DNA of 8,047 nucleotides from an uncultured Ruminococcus sp. (GTDB lineage: Bacteria > Bacillota > Clostridia > Oscillospirales > Ruminococcaceae), in contig CAMWVM010000060.1 in assembly GCA_947177715.1 (NCBI GenBank), forward strand, positions 1 through 8,047, given 5' to 3'. This document shows positions 1 to 6,019 of this stretch, one piece after another. Below the pieces are notes generated by a model that saw nothing but the letters and a program-made list of their open reading frames with translations, was not told where the DNA came from and did no database searches. Within the stretch, counting starts at the first letter, position 1. Each line of letters opens with the position of its first letter. A program made the position numbers and the translations under genes.

Positions 1-295
1 CTCGCCCCACGTATGTGAGGCGACTCTTTCTGTTACAACAAGGCTCTGAAGTATGTAGAATTTCAATCCTCGCCCCACGTATGTGAGGCGACTGAATATG
101 GCGCACCTGACTTTGACAGCCGTGTTATTTCAATCCTCGCCCCACGTATGTGAGGCGACTGGCAAATTACGTTACTGGAACAAGCGATAAAAAATTTCAA
201 TCCTCGCCCCACGTATGTGAGGCGACTCTTTCTGTTACAACAAGGCTCTGAAGTATGGAGAATTTCAATCCTCGCCCCACGTATGTGAGGCGACT
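1..295 (-). CRISPR. Type I-C CRISPR array, leader-proximal end, partial
   Basis: Four full repeats (60-93, 127-160, 194-227, 262-295) and one repeat cut by the window edge (1-25) are identical wherever they can be compared. On the minus strand the unit begins (A)GTCGCC and ends GATTGAAAT, the usual I-C pattern; it is 33 nt, or 34 if the first A, conserved in all five copies, is counted. It folds into an 8-bp stem, CGCCTCAC with GTGGGGCG (one G-U pair), with an ATAC loop, followed by the ATTGAAAT tail that would supply the crRNA 5' handle. The spacers, counted from the leader, are S1 228-261 (34 nt), S2 161-193 (33), S3 94-126 (33) and S4 26-59 (34). S1 and S4 differ at a single base. The leader and cas2 lie on the high-coordinate side, so transcription runs leftwards and the oldest spacers are beyond base 1. 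I saw no match of any spacer elsewhere in the window by eye. Confidence 0.98.
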
Positions 296-301
296 GCGAA
301 A

Positions 302-322
302 TTAACAAATAATCATTGTTAA
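302..322. repeat. Perfect 7-bp inverted repeat beside the leader-repeat junction
   Basis: TTAACAA (302-308) and TTGTTAA (316-322) are exact reverse complements separated by 7 nt, and the element ends only 6 nt from the first CRISPR repeat. Such a position would suit a protein-binding or integration-guiding element, but that role is inference. A+T-rich DNA gives short inverted repeats easily. Confidence 0.6.
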
Positions 323-397
323 AATCACGATAATTTGTTTACTCTCTATAATTTTGTTCTTTTTTCTATAAAATAATTAAGATTAATGCTATATTTT

Positions 398-419
398 CTA
401 TTGTTTTTCTATTGTTTTT
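398..419. repeat. 11-nt tandem repeat in the leader
   Basis: The unit CTATTGTTTTT occurs twice in direct succession (398-408 and 409-419) and is followed by a further CTA. On the minus strand it reads as A-rich AAAAACAATAG units. It lies about 100 nt upstream of the first repeat. It could be an UP-element-like or binding tract of the leader, or simple slippage of low-complexity DNA. Confidence 0.75.
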
Positions 420-467
420 CTAATGCGAATATACTGAGATTTTTCTGTTTGCTTATGGTTCGCATAA

Positions 468-758
468 TCAGAATATCATTGGATCATCCGGAAAATAAGT
501 TTCCTTTGCACCATAATGCTCTATTTTGCTTTTATAATTATTCCCTAAATTATACAATCGCAAACTATCTTTCTTTTCATCAATAATTTTTAGTAGCTTT
601 TGTTTTACCTCAAATAACTGAACTGGATCGAGCTGGCATTCAAAAACTGAATTCTGTACCCTCTGACCATAATTCACACAAATCTTTGCTACCTTTCGGA
701 GCCTTGATTTTCCCGCCTGATTTTCAGTATTAACATCGTATGTTATAAGCACTAACAT
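468..758 (-). CDS. cas2: Cas2, type I-C spacer-acquisition protein
   Basis: This 96-aa protein is of normal Cas2 length. It opens with the first strand MLVLITYDVN, whose Asp8 is the conserved Cas2 residue at the dimer centre, and continues with SRLRKVAKICVNYGQRVQNS, the typical Cas2 ferredoxin-like core. It ends in the usual D-x-P-x-x-F style tail. Cas2 dimers bridge two Cas1 dimers to form the integrase complex that inserts new spacers at the leader end; the complex depends on Cas1 catalysis. The ATG at 758 is chosen because AGAGG lies 7 nt upstream (766-770) and the protein then starts exactly at the family N-terminus. A longer open frame reaches 923 but only overlaps cas1 and has no family sequence. 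The gene begins 10 nt after the cas1 stop and is the last gene before the leader. Confidence 0.97.
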   Translation of the reverse strand: MLVLITYDVNTENQAGKSRLRKVAKICVNYGQRVQNSVFECQLDPVQLFEVKQKLLKIIDEKKDSLRLYNLGNNYKSKIEHYGAKETYFPDDPMIF

Positions 759-762
759 AATT

Positions 763-770
763 CTACCTCT
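763..770 (-). promoter_or_regulatory. cas2 ribosome binding site
   Basis: On the minus strand AGAGGTAG precedes the cas2 ATG. It overlaps the TAG stop of cas1 (769-771), so ribosomes finishing cas1 sit on the cas2 site, indicating translational coupling. It decides the 758 start against the longer open frame. Confidence 0.75.
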
Positions 771-1800
771 ATTTCCATATGAACGGAGGATATCCGTCAA
801 TGTCGCCACGTATGTATTTTGATAAAAGCATTGCCTGGACATAGGGAAGCATACCCCATTCAACCTTTTCTTGCAGAAACGGATGTGTAATAATTTCTTT
901 TTTTCGATTTTGCCAAGCAGCAAGATATTTTTTTCGGCTGTCGTCCTTTAAAATTATTCCGCCGCTTTCCTTCTCAATAAAATCTTTATAAGAAATCATT
1001 TTTCTGTTTATAAGAGTGAGTACAAATCTATCTGCAAACGCAGCACGAAATTCCTCTACCAAATCAAGAGCCAATGAACATCTTCCCGGTCTTTCTGTAT
1101 GAAAAAATCCTGCATAAGGATCAAGACCAACCGTTTCTAACGCACTTACGCACATAGAAGTCAACAAGCTATATGTGAACGACAATAAAGCATTTACATT
1201 ATCCATTGGAGGTCTTCTTGAACGGGACTTATAGAAAAAATCTTCTTTTTGCTGTAAAATCATATCATCAAACAAAGAAAAATAACCCGTCGCACACTCG
1301 CCCTCAATTCCCCTCAAGGAATCAACGTTAGAACAGTTATATGCCAATTCTGCTCCCTTTTTCAGTTGCTTTGAAACATTATTAAACTTTTCAATATTAA
1401 TTCTTACTCCATGATCCCTTACTGTTCTATTTATAACTGCGTTTGAATTCAGTATTTTTGCAGAAATTATATTTTTTGAAATATCCAATGACCTTTCTTT
1501 ATTATCGCATATTCTGTACTGCTCACGCCGCAGAAGTATATTGCCGTAAGATTTTCCTGTCACTTTCGCAAGAAACCTACCGCTTGGCTTCAGAAAAACA
1601 AGCGACTTATTCATGTCTGCACATTTCCCCATAAGAGCCGGACTTGCGCCTACATAACCAAATACCACAATGCTGTCAATAGTGTGAATAGGAAGCCTTC
1701 CGAGTATATTACCGTTCTCCTGAATTACAACATTTTCTCCGTCAAGGGCTAAATAGGCTTTTTCATTTGTAACATAAAGTGTATTCAGAATTTTTTTCAT
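769..1800 (-). CDS. cas1: Cas1 integrase, type I-C
   Basis: At 343 aa this has the standard I-C Cas1 length. It has an N-terminal beta domain (about residues 1-90) and a helical catalytic domain. The expected metal ligands are visible: Glu166 in RGIEGECA, His234 in GLDPYAGFFHTERPGR, and Asp246 with Glu249 in LALDLVEEFR. The C-terminus carries the conserved YIRGDIDGYPPFIWK. Cas1 is the metal-dependent endonuclease/integrase that joins prespacer ends to the repeat next to the leader, working with Cas2 and, in type I-C, with Cas4. The ATG at 1800 overlaps the cas4 stop by 4 nt (ATGA arrangement), so it is likely made by re-initiation after cas4. A 19-nt stretch near the 3' end (797-815) resembles the CRISPR repeat, as noted in the findings. 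Nothing suggests loss of function. Confidence 0.98.
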   Translation of the reverse strand: MKKILNTLYVTNEKAYLALDGENVVIQENGNILGRLPIHTIDSIVVFGYVGASPALMGKCADMNKSLVFLKPSGRFLAKVTGKSYGNILLRREQYRICDNKERSLDISKNIISAKILNSNAVINRTVRDHGVRINIEKFNNVSKQLKKGAELAYNCSNVDSLRGIEGECATGYFSLFDDMILQQKEDFFYKSRSRRPPMDNVNALLSFTYSLLTSMCVSALETVGLDPYAGFFHTERPGRCSLALDLVEEFRAAFADRFVLTLINRKMISYKDFIEKESGGIILKDDSRKKYLAAWQNRKKEIITHPFLQEKVEWGMLPYVQAMLLSKYIRGDIDGYPPFIWK

Positions 1801-2468
1801 TCACCGTCACCCCCTGCTTTAATAGCTTCATTCATATACTTTCTTACGTTATTAAGCTTATAAAGCTTTGGAATGCAAAGATTTTTCAGTGAACATGCGT
1901 TGCATCTTTTTGCTGGTTTAACTTTCGGAATATGCCCTCTGTCATAATAACTATGCATTTGTTTAAAGCTGTCCCTGACTTTTTTCTTAACCTCATCGGT
2001 AAGTTCCACTTCAAGCCGTCGCTTTGTGCGTCCGTAAAAAATTGCACCGCTTTTTATTTCACACAAAAACATTTCTTCAAGACAAATAGCTTGCGCTGCC
2101 AACTGAAGAATATCGCAGTCATTTTCTTTTGGTTCTCCATGCTTATACTCAACCGGACGGACAAGATATTTACCCTCTCGTCCGTTGATTGAAATACCAT
2201 TACTGTCTTTTATGAATTCTACAATATCGCATTCACCGCTGGCACCTAAGGTACGTGAAAAAATAGGCATACCTCTTGAAACAAGTATATTTTTACGGCT
2301 TTCAAAAGAAGTGCTGTCATGACAAACTTCATGCATACTCTCTCCCTCAATAGTACGGAGATTTTCTTCCCACAGCATTTCAATATGTATCAATGCCCAT
2401 TGCCGCTGACAAAAACCAAAATGCTGTATTCCCGACAACATAAGAAAATCTTCTTCGTTATATTCCAT
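1797..2468 (-). CDS. cas4: Cas4 RecB-like nuclease, type I-C
   Basis: This 223-aa protein carries the full Cas4 set. Cys20 in FGFCQRQ and the C-terminal triad Cys189, Cys192 and Cys198 in KRCNACSLKNLC are the four iron-sulfur cluster ligands. His46, Asp81 (GECDIVEF), Glu107 and Lys109 (VEYKHG) and the QLAAQ region near 122-126 form the RecB nuclease site. In type I-C, Cas4 associates with Cas1-Cas2, trims the 3' overhangs of prespacers and enforces PAM choice and orientation. I start at the ATG at 2468 rather than the in-frame ATG at 2504, because GGAGGAGA lies just upstream (2472-2479) and the family N-terminus begins near here. The gene starts 11 nt before the end of cas7c and ends in a 4-nt overlap with cas1, so all three are coupled. 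Confidence 0.96.
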   Translation of the reverse strand: MEYNEEDFLMLSGIQHFGFCQRQWALIHIEMLWEENLRTIEGESMHEVCHDSTSFESRKNILVSRGMPIFSRTLGASGECDIVEFIKDSNGISINGREGKYLVRPVEYKHGEPKENDCDILQLAAQAICLEEMFLCEIKSGAIFYGRTKRRLEVELTDEVKKKVRDSFKQMHSYYDRGHIPKVKPAKRCNACSLKNLCIPKLYKLNNVRKYMNEAIKAGGDGE

Positions 2469-3315
2469 TAATCTCCTCCGGAATAAGGTCTTCAAAATTT
2501 TCAAGTCTTATATCATAGTCTTCAAAAGATTCAGGACACTTAACACCTTCCTTAACAGTTATTTTTAAAGAATCATGAATCTTTTTAGAGGAATATTGTC
2601 CGTCCTTACAGCTGTGCTTCCACCAGTAGATTTTCTGGACCTCCATGCTGCCGTCTGGACGTGCGGAAGAACAATCGTTGATAAACAAGGTTCTGAAACA
2701 TTCTTTGATTTTTTCAGCATCATCTTCTGTAAATCCTGTTTTTTCAGCAAGCTGCACGTTTATTGAACCTTTAATTTCATACAACCCGAATTGAATCATA
2801 TGCTTTGAGCCCATTGTATCGGAAGATTTTTTGCCTGTCTCAGTAGTCTCCGAATTAACGCTTTTTGTTATTTGCATGGTGTTAATATCAACAGTATCAA
2901 TGCTTACAGCCTGATGAATAGTAACAGGTCCTCTTACGCCTACTGAAACGCCGGGATTGTCTTTATCTTTATTTTTATATGCAAAAACTTGTCCGAAAGC
3001 CCTTACATCAAACCATTTTTCACATGCCTTTTTTGCATATTCATCGTTGTTTGCATAACCCTTTATTTCACCCGAAGCCCTATCGCTCAGGCTTTTATAT
3101 CCATCGCTCGTACGATCAGATGATTGAACGAAAATGTTCTCACCTAAATCCTGAAGACGGTTTCTAATTTTTCTTTTGATGCATACATCAGAAATTTCTC
3201 CCTTGCCTGTATAAGTTGTTCTGGGGCGGTTTCCGTTTAAAGGATCACCGTTAGGATTAGCATTGTTCACTGTAATTAATACTGCAAAATCAATTTTGTT
3301 TTTAAGAATACACAT
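2458..3315 (-). CDS. cas7c: Cas7c (Csd2), Cascade backbone subunit
   Basis: This 285-aa Csd2 protein has the usual family length and hallmarks: NNANPNGDPLNGNRPR (residues 17-32), CIKRKIRNRL (45-54), WFDVRAFGQVFA (101-112), SVGVRGPVTI (124-133), SSDTMGSKHMIQFGLY (164-179) and WWKH (231-234). Cas7c is an RRM-fold RNA-binding protein; several copies polymerise along the crRNA spacer to form the body of the I-C effector complex. The ATG at 3315 is chosen because AGGAGGAA lies 3323-3330 upstream and the family N-terminus starts there; an upstream in-frame ATG at 3408 lies inside cas8c and has no family sequence. The gene starts 4 nt after the cas8c stop. High translation would fit its multi-copy role; the strong Shine-Dalgarno agrees with that. 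Confidence 0.98.
   Translation of the reverse strand: MCILKNKIDFAVLITVNNANPNGDPLNGNRPRTTYTGKGEISDVCIKRKIRNRLQDLGENIFVQSSDRTSDGYKSLSDRASGEIKGYANNDEYAKKACEKWFDVRAFGQVFAYKNKDKDNPGVSVGVRGPVTIHQAVSIDTVDINTMQITKSVNSETTETGKKSSDTMGSKHMIQFGLYEIKGSINVQLAEKTGFTEDDAEKIKECFRTLFINDCSSARPDGSMEVQKIYWWKHSCKDGQYSSKKIHDSLKITVKEGVKCPESFEDYDIRLENFEDLIPEEINGI
2472..2479 (-). promoter_or_regulatory. cas4 ribosome binding site
   Basis: On the minus strand GGAGGAGA lies just upstream of the ATG at 2468 and inside the 3' end of cas7c. It settles the cas4 start 12 codons inside the longest open frame. Confidence 0.85.
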
Positions 3316-3319
3316 ATTT

Positions 3320-3703
3320 TTATTCCTCCTCATTTTTATTGTCATCTGTTGTTTTCTTACTATAAATAGCCATTCTCTGATGATGATAACCGAAAAGGTA
3401 AATATCATCTAAAGCTTTATTCATATTGTTTGAAAAATCCTCCTTGGTAAAAAGCCCTAAAATTTTATCAACCTGCTTTTTAAAATATATTCTTTGAGAA
3501 CTATTATGCTTTTCCATATAAGGAATCAACTGTTCCTCTATAATCCTCCAGGTTTGCATGGGATGATTTGAAAAGGCATTCCATAGCCTTATTGCATTTG
3601 TTTCACGGCCGTCGTCAAGAACCGAAGCCTCAAAAGCTTCTGCCATTGCAAGCAGTCTTCCAAAAAGATAGCTGCGGTTGGTATTTTTTTCGTCCAGTAC
3701 CAT
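3320..3703 (-). CDS. cas11c: Cas11c small subunit from an internal start in cas8c
   Basis: Type I-C systems are known to make a small subunit, Cas11c, by internal translation of the cas8c 3' end. Here an in-frame ATG (Met497 of Cas8c) at 3701-3703 is preceded on the minus strand by AAAGGAGAG (3713-3721), with 11 nt between the GGAG and the ATG, the same spacing as the main cas8c site. The product would be 127 aa, beginning MVLDEKNTNRSYLFGRLLAM, in the place where family members begin Cas11c. It would be mostly helical and would occupy the belly of the complex beside the Cas7 backbone, stabilising the non-target strand. The site and frame are seen; actual translation is inference from the family. 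Confidence 0.8.
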   Translation of the reverse strand: MVLDEKNTNRSYLFGRLLAMAEAFEASVLDDGRETNAIRLWNAFSNHPMQTWRIIEEQLIPYMEKHNSSQRIYFKKQVDKILGLFTKEDFSNNMNKALDDIYLFGYHHQRMAIYSKKTTDDNKNEEE

Positions 3704-5191
3704 AGTAAATTTCTCTCCTTTATCATTATGATATTTATAAATTAAAGCACTGGCGTAAGCCAATACTCTTTGTCTGTTCCAATATGAGTAAGCTAACGGA
3801 TTTGACGCCTTTAAAACAAGAGCCTGAACAATATCTCGGGGAACAGGCTGTTGGTCAAGCATACAATGGAGAATTCTTTGAGATTGTTCTTTCATAATCT
3901 CATCTCTGACCTTTATCAAACCGCCCTGTTCGCTGCCGAAAGCATATTCGACAATACGCATTGTGCGTGGTGTCTGTATTTTACTATAAGGCTTTTTCTC
4001 AGGGGTAAACAGCGGCATATACCATTTGCATGTATCAGCCCAGTTTTTAAGCCTGTCAAAAAAATCCGACGCCTTAAGCTCATTATAGTACGTTACAGAA
4101 AGACGTCCAGTCGTTGCGGCGTCAAGCGCTATAATAACAATATCATCACAGTTATCAATTGCATTTTCATATCCCATAAAAGCCTTGTAAAGATTTCGCT
4201 TAAACTCAGGTTCAGTATCACCTTCAACAGGAACATCGTCACAAACATAAGGATTAGCAAGATTCGGCACTTGCTTCCCATCCGGATTCCAGCATATATA
4301 TGTACGTTTATTCTGACTTCCAAATGTAATTCCCTGATTAGCCGCAAGCCATGTAAGTGCATTGTGAGCCTTCTGGGTTGCTTCATAGCTTACCGTACAA
4401 GCTTCATGTGATTTATCAAAACGGCCTCTAAAAGTAAATCCGGAATTGTCATTAGCTGAAATTAACTTTGCACCGTAATTAGCTGAAACAATCCCCTTAG
4501 GATGATTTACGCACACCGTTTCTTCGCTTCCGGTAACATAACATGTATCCTTGGAGCCCTTCAGATGAGAAAGATAATATTTTATAAAGCTGTCAAAAAG
4601 CGTAGCATCTTCCCATACAGCGTCAGAATTTTCAGAATAATCACTGCTCGTCACTCTATATCTTACAAGGCATTTTTCATATATGTTTCCCTGTATCTTC
4701 TTTTTTAAAAATTTGCCATTATCGTCAAGCTCCACAATCCCGGAAGATACAAGATCATAAATGGTATGCCCTTTATCAGCGTAAGCATATACGGCTTTTA
4801 TTTTCGGATGTGAATATTCTGATTCGACCCAGTCCTTAAGCTGTTTGAAGTATGCGTTGAATTTATCTTCAGCTTTCTTTATTTCCTTTTCACTTTCAGC
4901 ATAATCACGATAGTCTTTAGCTATGTAAGACAACGTGTCGCATAACGGGTGTGGCGCTATTCCCACCGAACGCCCTGCTGAGCTTTCAGTGACAGGAATA
5001 ATTGTCTGCCTTTCTCCCTTGTCAACTACTCTTGCGCTGATAAAATCTCCTGCCTCGTTTATTGTAATCTCAATTTGTGCATTTGCAAGCATATGAGCCA
5101 CAAGGGATAGCATTTTTCCGTTTTCAACGGCCTTGCCGGCTTCGCTCATATTATTTTCATAGGTTCTGTAAAGCATGTTCATCCAAGACAT
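3320..5191 (-). CDS. cas8c: Cas8c (Csd1), large Cascade subunit
   Basis: This 623-aa protein is of normal Csd1 size. It begins MSWMNMLYRTYENN, the family N-terminus. Other hallmarks are QTIIPVTESSAGRS with APHPLCDTLSYI (62-90), WVESEYSHPKIKAVYAY (121-137), KGHTIYDLVSSGIVELD (140-156), HPKGI (230-234), AKLISANDNSGFTFRGRF (241-258), and YEATQKAHNALTWLAANQG (269-287). Cas8c is the PAM-recognising large subunit at the crRNA 5' end of the I-C complex; it opens the DNA and later recruits Cas3. The start at 5191 has AGGAGGTG upstream (5201-5208) and lies 6 nt past the cas5c stop. The C-terminal part from Met497 is probably also translated alone as Cas11c, listed separately. The protein ends in a charged, low-complexity tail (SKKTTDDNKNEEE) whose codons double as the cas7c ribosome binding site. 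Confidence 0.97.
   Translation of the reverse strand: MSWMNMLYRTYENNMSEAGKAVENGKMLSLVAHMLANAQIEITINEAGDFISARVVDKGERQTIIPVTESSAGRSVGIAPHPLCDTLSYIAKDYRDYAESEKEIKKAEDKFNAYFKQLKDWVESEYSHPKIKAVYAYADKGHTIYDLVSSGIVELDDNGKFLKKKIQGNIYEKCLVRYRVTSSDYSENSDAVWEDATLFDSFIKYYLSHLKGSKDTCYVTGSEETVCVNHPKGIVSANYGAKLISANDNSGFTFRGRFDKSHEACTVSYEATQKAHNALTWLAANQGITFGSQNKRTYICWNPDGKQVPNLANPYVCDDVPVEGDTEPEFKRNLYKAFMGYENAIDNCDDIVIIALDAATTGRLSVTYYNELKASDFFDRLKNWADTCKWYMPLFTPEKKPYSKIQTPRTMRIVEYAFGSEQGGLIKVRDEIMKEQSQRILHCMLDQQPVPRDIVQALVLKASNPLAYSYWNRQRVLAYASALIYKYHNDKGEKFTMVLDEKNTNRSYLFGRLLAMAEAFEASVLDDGRETNAIRLWNAFSNHPMQTWRIIEEQLIPYMEKHNSSQRIYFKKQVDKILGLFTKEDFSNNMNKALDDIYLFGYHHQRMAIYSKKTTDDNKNEEE
3323..3330 (-). promoter_or_regulatory. 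cas7c ribosome binding site
   Basis: On the minus strand AGGAGGAA lies upstream of the ATG at 3315 and uses the last codons of cas8c (Glu-Glu-Glu-stop) as its sequence. It fixes the cas7c start 31 codons inside the longest open frame and couples the gene to cas8c. Confidence 0.85.
3713..3721 (-). promoter_or_regulatory. Internal Shine-Dalgarno for Cas11c
   Basis: AAAGGAGAG on the minus strand, encoding Lys-Gly-Glu of Cas8c, is a near-ideal ribosome binding site placed upstream of the in-frame ATG at 3703. Its position exactly where I-C systems place the Cas11c start argues against chance. Confidence 0.78.
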
Positions 5192-5197
5192 TTGAGC

Positions 5198-5944
5198 CTA
5201 CACCTCCTCAAAATCGCAAAACTCGCCAAGTCCGATAAAATTATTAAGGTTCTCACCTGTATTGGGATCTTTTCCAAACGGTTTGATTTTCATACTGTGT
5301 ACTGGACGGTGTATGCATTCCTCCGGACAAGCGAATTCGATTTCGCCTTTTCGCATAAACGCTTTCCATAGACGAATAGTCATCATGTTTTTGGTTTCTT
5401 CAGAATAAGCTTCGTCCGCATATGTTATTCCATGATACATTGTGCCAAAGCTCAATTCGGGTGTATTATCATAAAATCCTTCGCCCTCTCCGTAAACGCA
5501 TGGTTCAACATATCCCTGACATTCTCTCGTTCCGAGAAAAATATCACGCCGTCCACCTTTTTTTATCATTCTCTTGGCTATATTGTGATGTTTGTTTTCA
5601 TTTCTGTCATCTGCAAGCTCAGGTCGGTTCTCATTCCATATAAAATGTGCCTTGACCTGATATTTGCAGTCTTTCAAATAGGTATAATAAGACAGATCAT
5701 TTGAATTCTGAGAATATTTTATTGGTCTGATCCCTTTGGTTTCCGTCTGGATCTGATTCATTACCCTGACCTTGTCTATTATCCACGTAATAGTAGGTTT
5801 CCAGTAAACAGATTGAAGTATGCCCTTTATAGCTTCATATGTAGGTATCTGATATGTAAACTTCTCTCCTCCGATTCTAGTAATAGGGTCAGAAAAAAGA
5901 GCATAATCCCCCGTTACTTGAAATTCAACAGAATTTTCGTGCAT
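5198..5944 (-). CDS. cas5c: Cas5c (Cas5d), crRNA-processing endoribonuclease
   Basis: This 248-aa Cas5d-type protein has an RRM-like core and the start MHENSVEFQVTGDYALFSDP. Type I-C lacks Cas6; Cas5c cuts each repeat hairpin of the pre-crRNA at its 3' base and remains on the resulting 5' handle. Tyr47 (LQSVYW), Lys118 and His119 (ENKHHNIAKR) line up in position and context with the Tyr-Lys-His catalytic set described for Bacillus halodurans Cas5d (Y46, K116, H117). The adjoining RRDIFLGTRECQGYV (132-146) and the glycine-rich C-terminal motif near NNFIGLGEF are family features. The start has AAGGAGGA at 5951-5958 upstream. It is the first gene of the tight cas5c-to-cas2 block and is separated from cas3 by 75 nt, an unusually long gap for this locus. 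Confidence 0.97.
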   Translation of the reverse strand: MHENSVEFQVTGDYALFSDPITRIGGEKFTYQIPTYEAIKGILQSVYWKPTITWIIDKVRVMNQIQTETKGIRPIKYSQNSNDLSYYTYLKDCKYQVKAHFIWNENRPELADDRNENKHHNIAKRMIKKGGRRDIFLGTRECQGYVEPCVYGEGEGFYDNTPELSFGTMYHGITYADEAYSEETKNMMTIRLWKAFMRKGEIEFACPEECIHRPVHSMKIKPFGKDPNTGENLNNFIGLGEFCDFEEV

Positions 5945-6019
5945 TTAAATTCCTCCTTCCGAAATTGCACTGACATTTAAAAAGCAAAATAAGTATTATG
6001 ATGTACATCATTCGACAAA
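5945..6019 (-). other. cas3-cas5c intergenic spacer
   Basis: These 75 nt form the only sizeable gap inside the cas operon. It holds a 14-bp perfect palindrome (5998-6011), a T-rich stretch on the minus strand and the cas5c ribosome binding site (5951-5958). I see no -35/-10 pair with acceptable spacing and no strong hairpin followed by a T-tract, so I call neither a promoter nor a terminator; read-through from cas3 is the simplest reading. Confidence 0.6.
5998..6011. repeat. 14-bp perfect palindrome
   Basis: ATGATGTACATCAT reads the same on both strands and starts just downstream of the cas3 stop. It could be an operator-like site, or in RNA a small hairpin affecting mRNA stability between cas3 and the Cascade genes. 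The sequence alone does not decide, and function is inference. Confidence 0.6.

Larger units (their letters stand above)
296..467 (-). promoter_or_regulatory. CRISPR leader
   Basis: This strongly A+T-rich, gene-free stretch lies between the cas2 stop and the first repeat. Its position and the orientation of the repeats make it the leader, expected to carry the array promoter and the Cas1-Cas2 integration signal. Visible structure includes a perfect 7-bp inverted repeat next to the first repeat (302-308 with 316-322), an 11-nt tandem repeat (398-419) and a wide 7-bp inverted repeat near the cas2 end (423-429 with 459-465). Reading the minus strand I see TATAGA-like -10 candidates but no convincing -35 partner, so I do not place a promoter. 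No intrinsic terminator with a T-tract is visible after cas2. Confidence 0.8.

Noticed and set aside
63..308. An open frame of 81 codons on the minus strand across the array
   Set aside because: It is made of repeat units and spacers read through in frame, with the repeated peptide coming from the CRISPR repeat; it is not a gene.
759..923. N-terminal extension of cas2 to 151 aa
   Set aside because: The extra 55 residues overlap cas1 in another frame and have no Cas2 character, while a good ribosome binding site and the family N-terminus support the ATG at 758.
3851..4411. A 186-codon plus-strand frame opposite cas8c, and other plus-strand frames opposite the cas genes
   Set aside because: They lie antisense to clearly coding sequence, have no family resemblance, and show no operon context.
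5925..6011. A 28-codon minus-strand frame (start MMYIIILILLFK) spanning the cas3-cas5c gap and overlapping the start of cas5c
   Set aside because: It has a hydrophobic look like a leader peptide, but no Shine-Dalgarno precedes its ATG and its ATGs come from the palindrome; there is too little support to call it.
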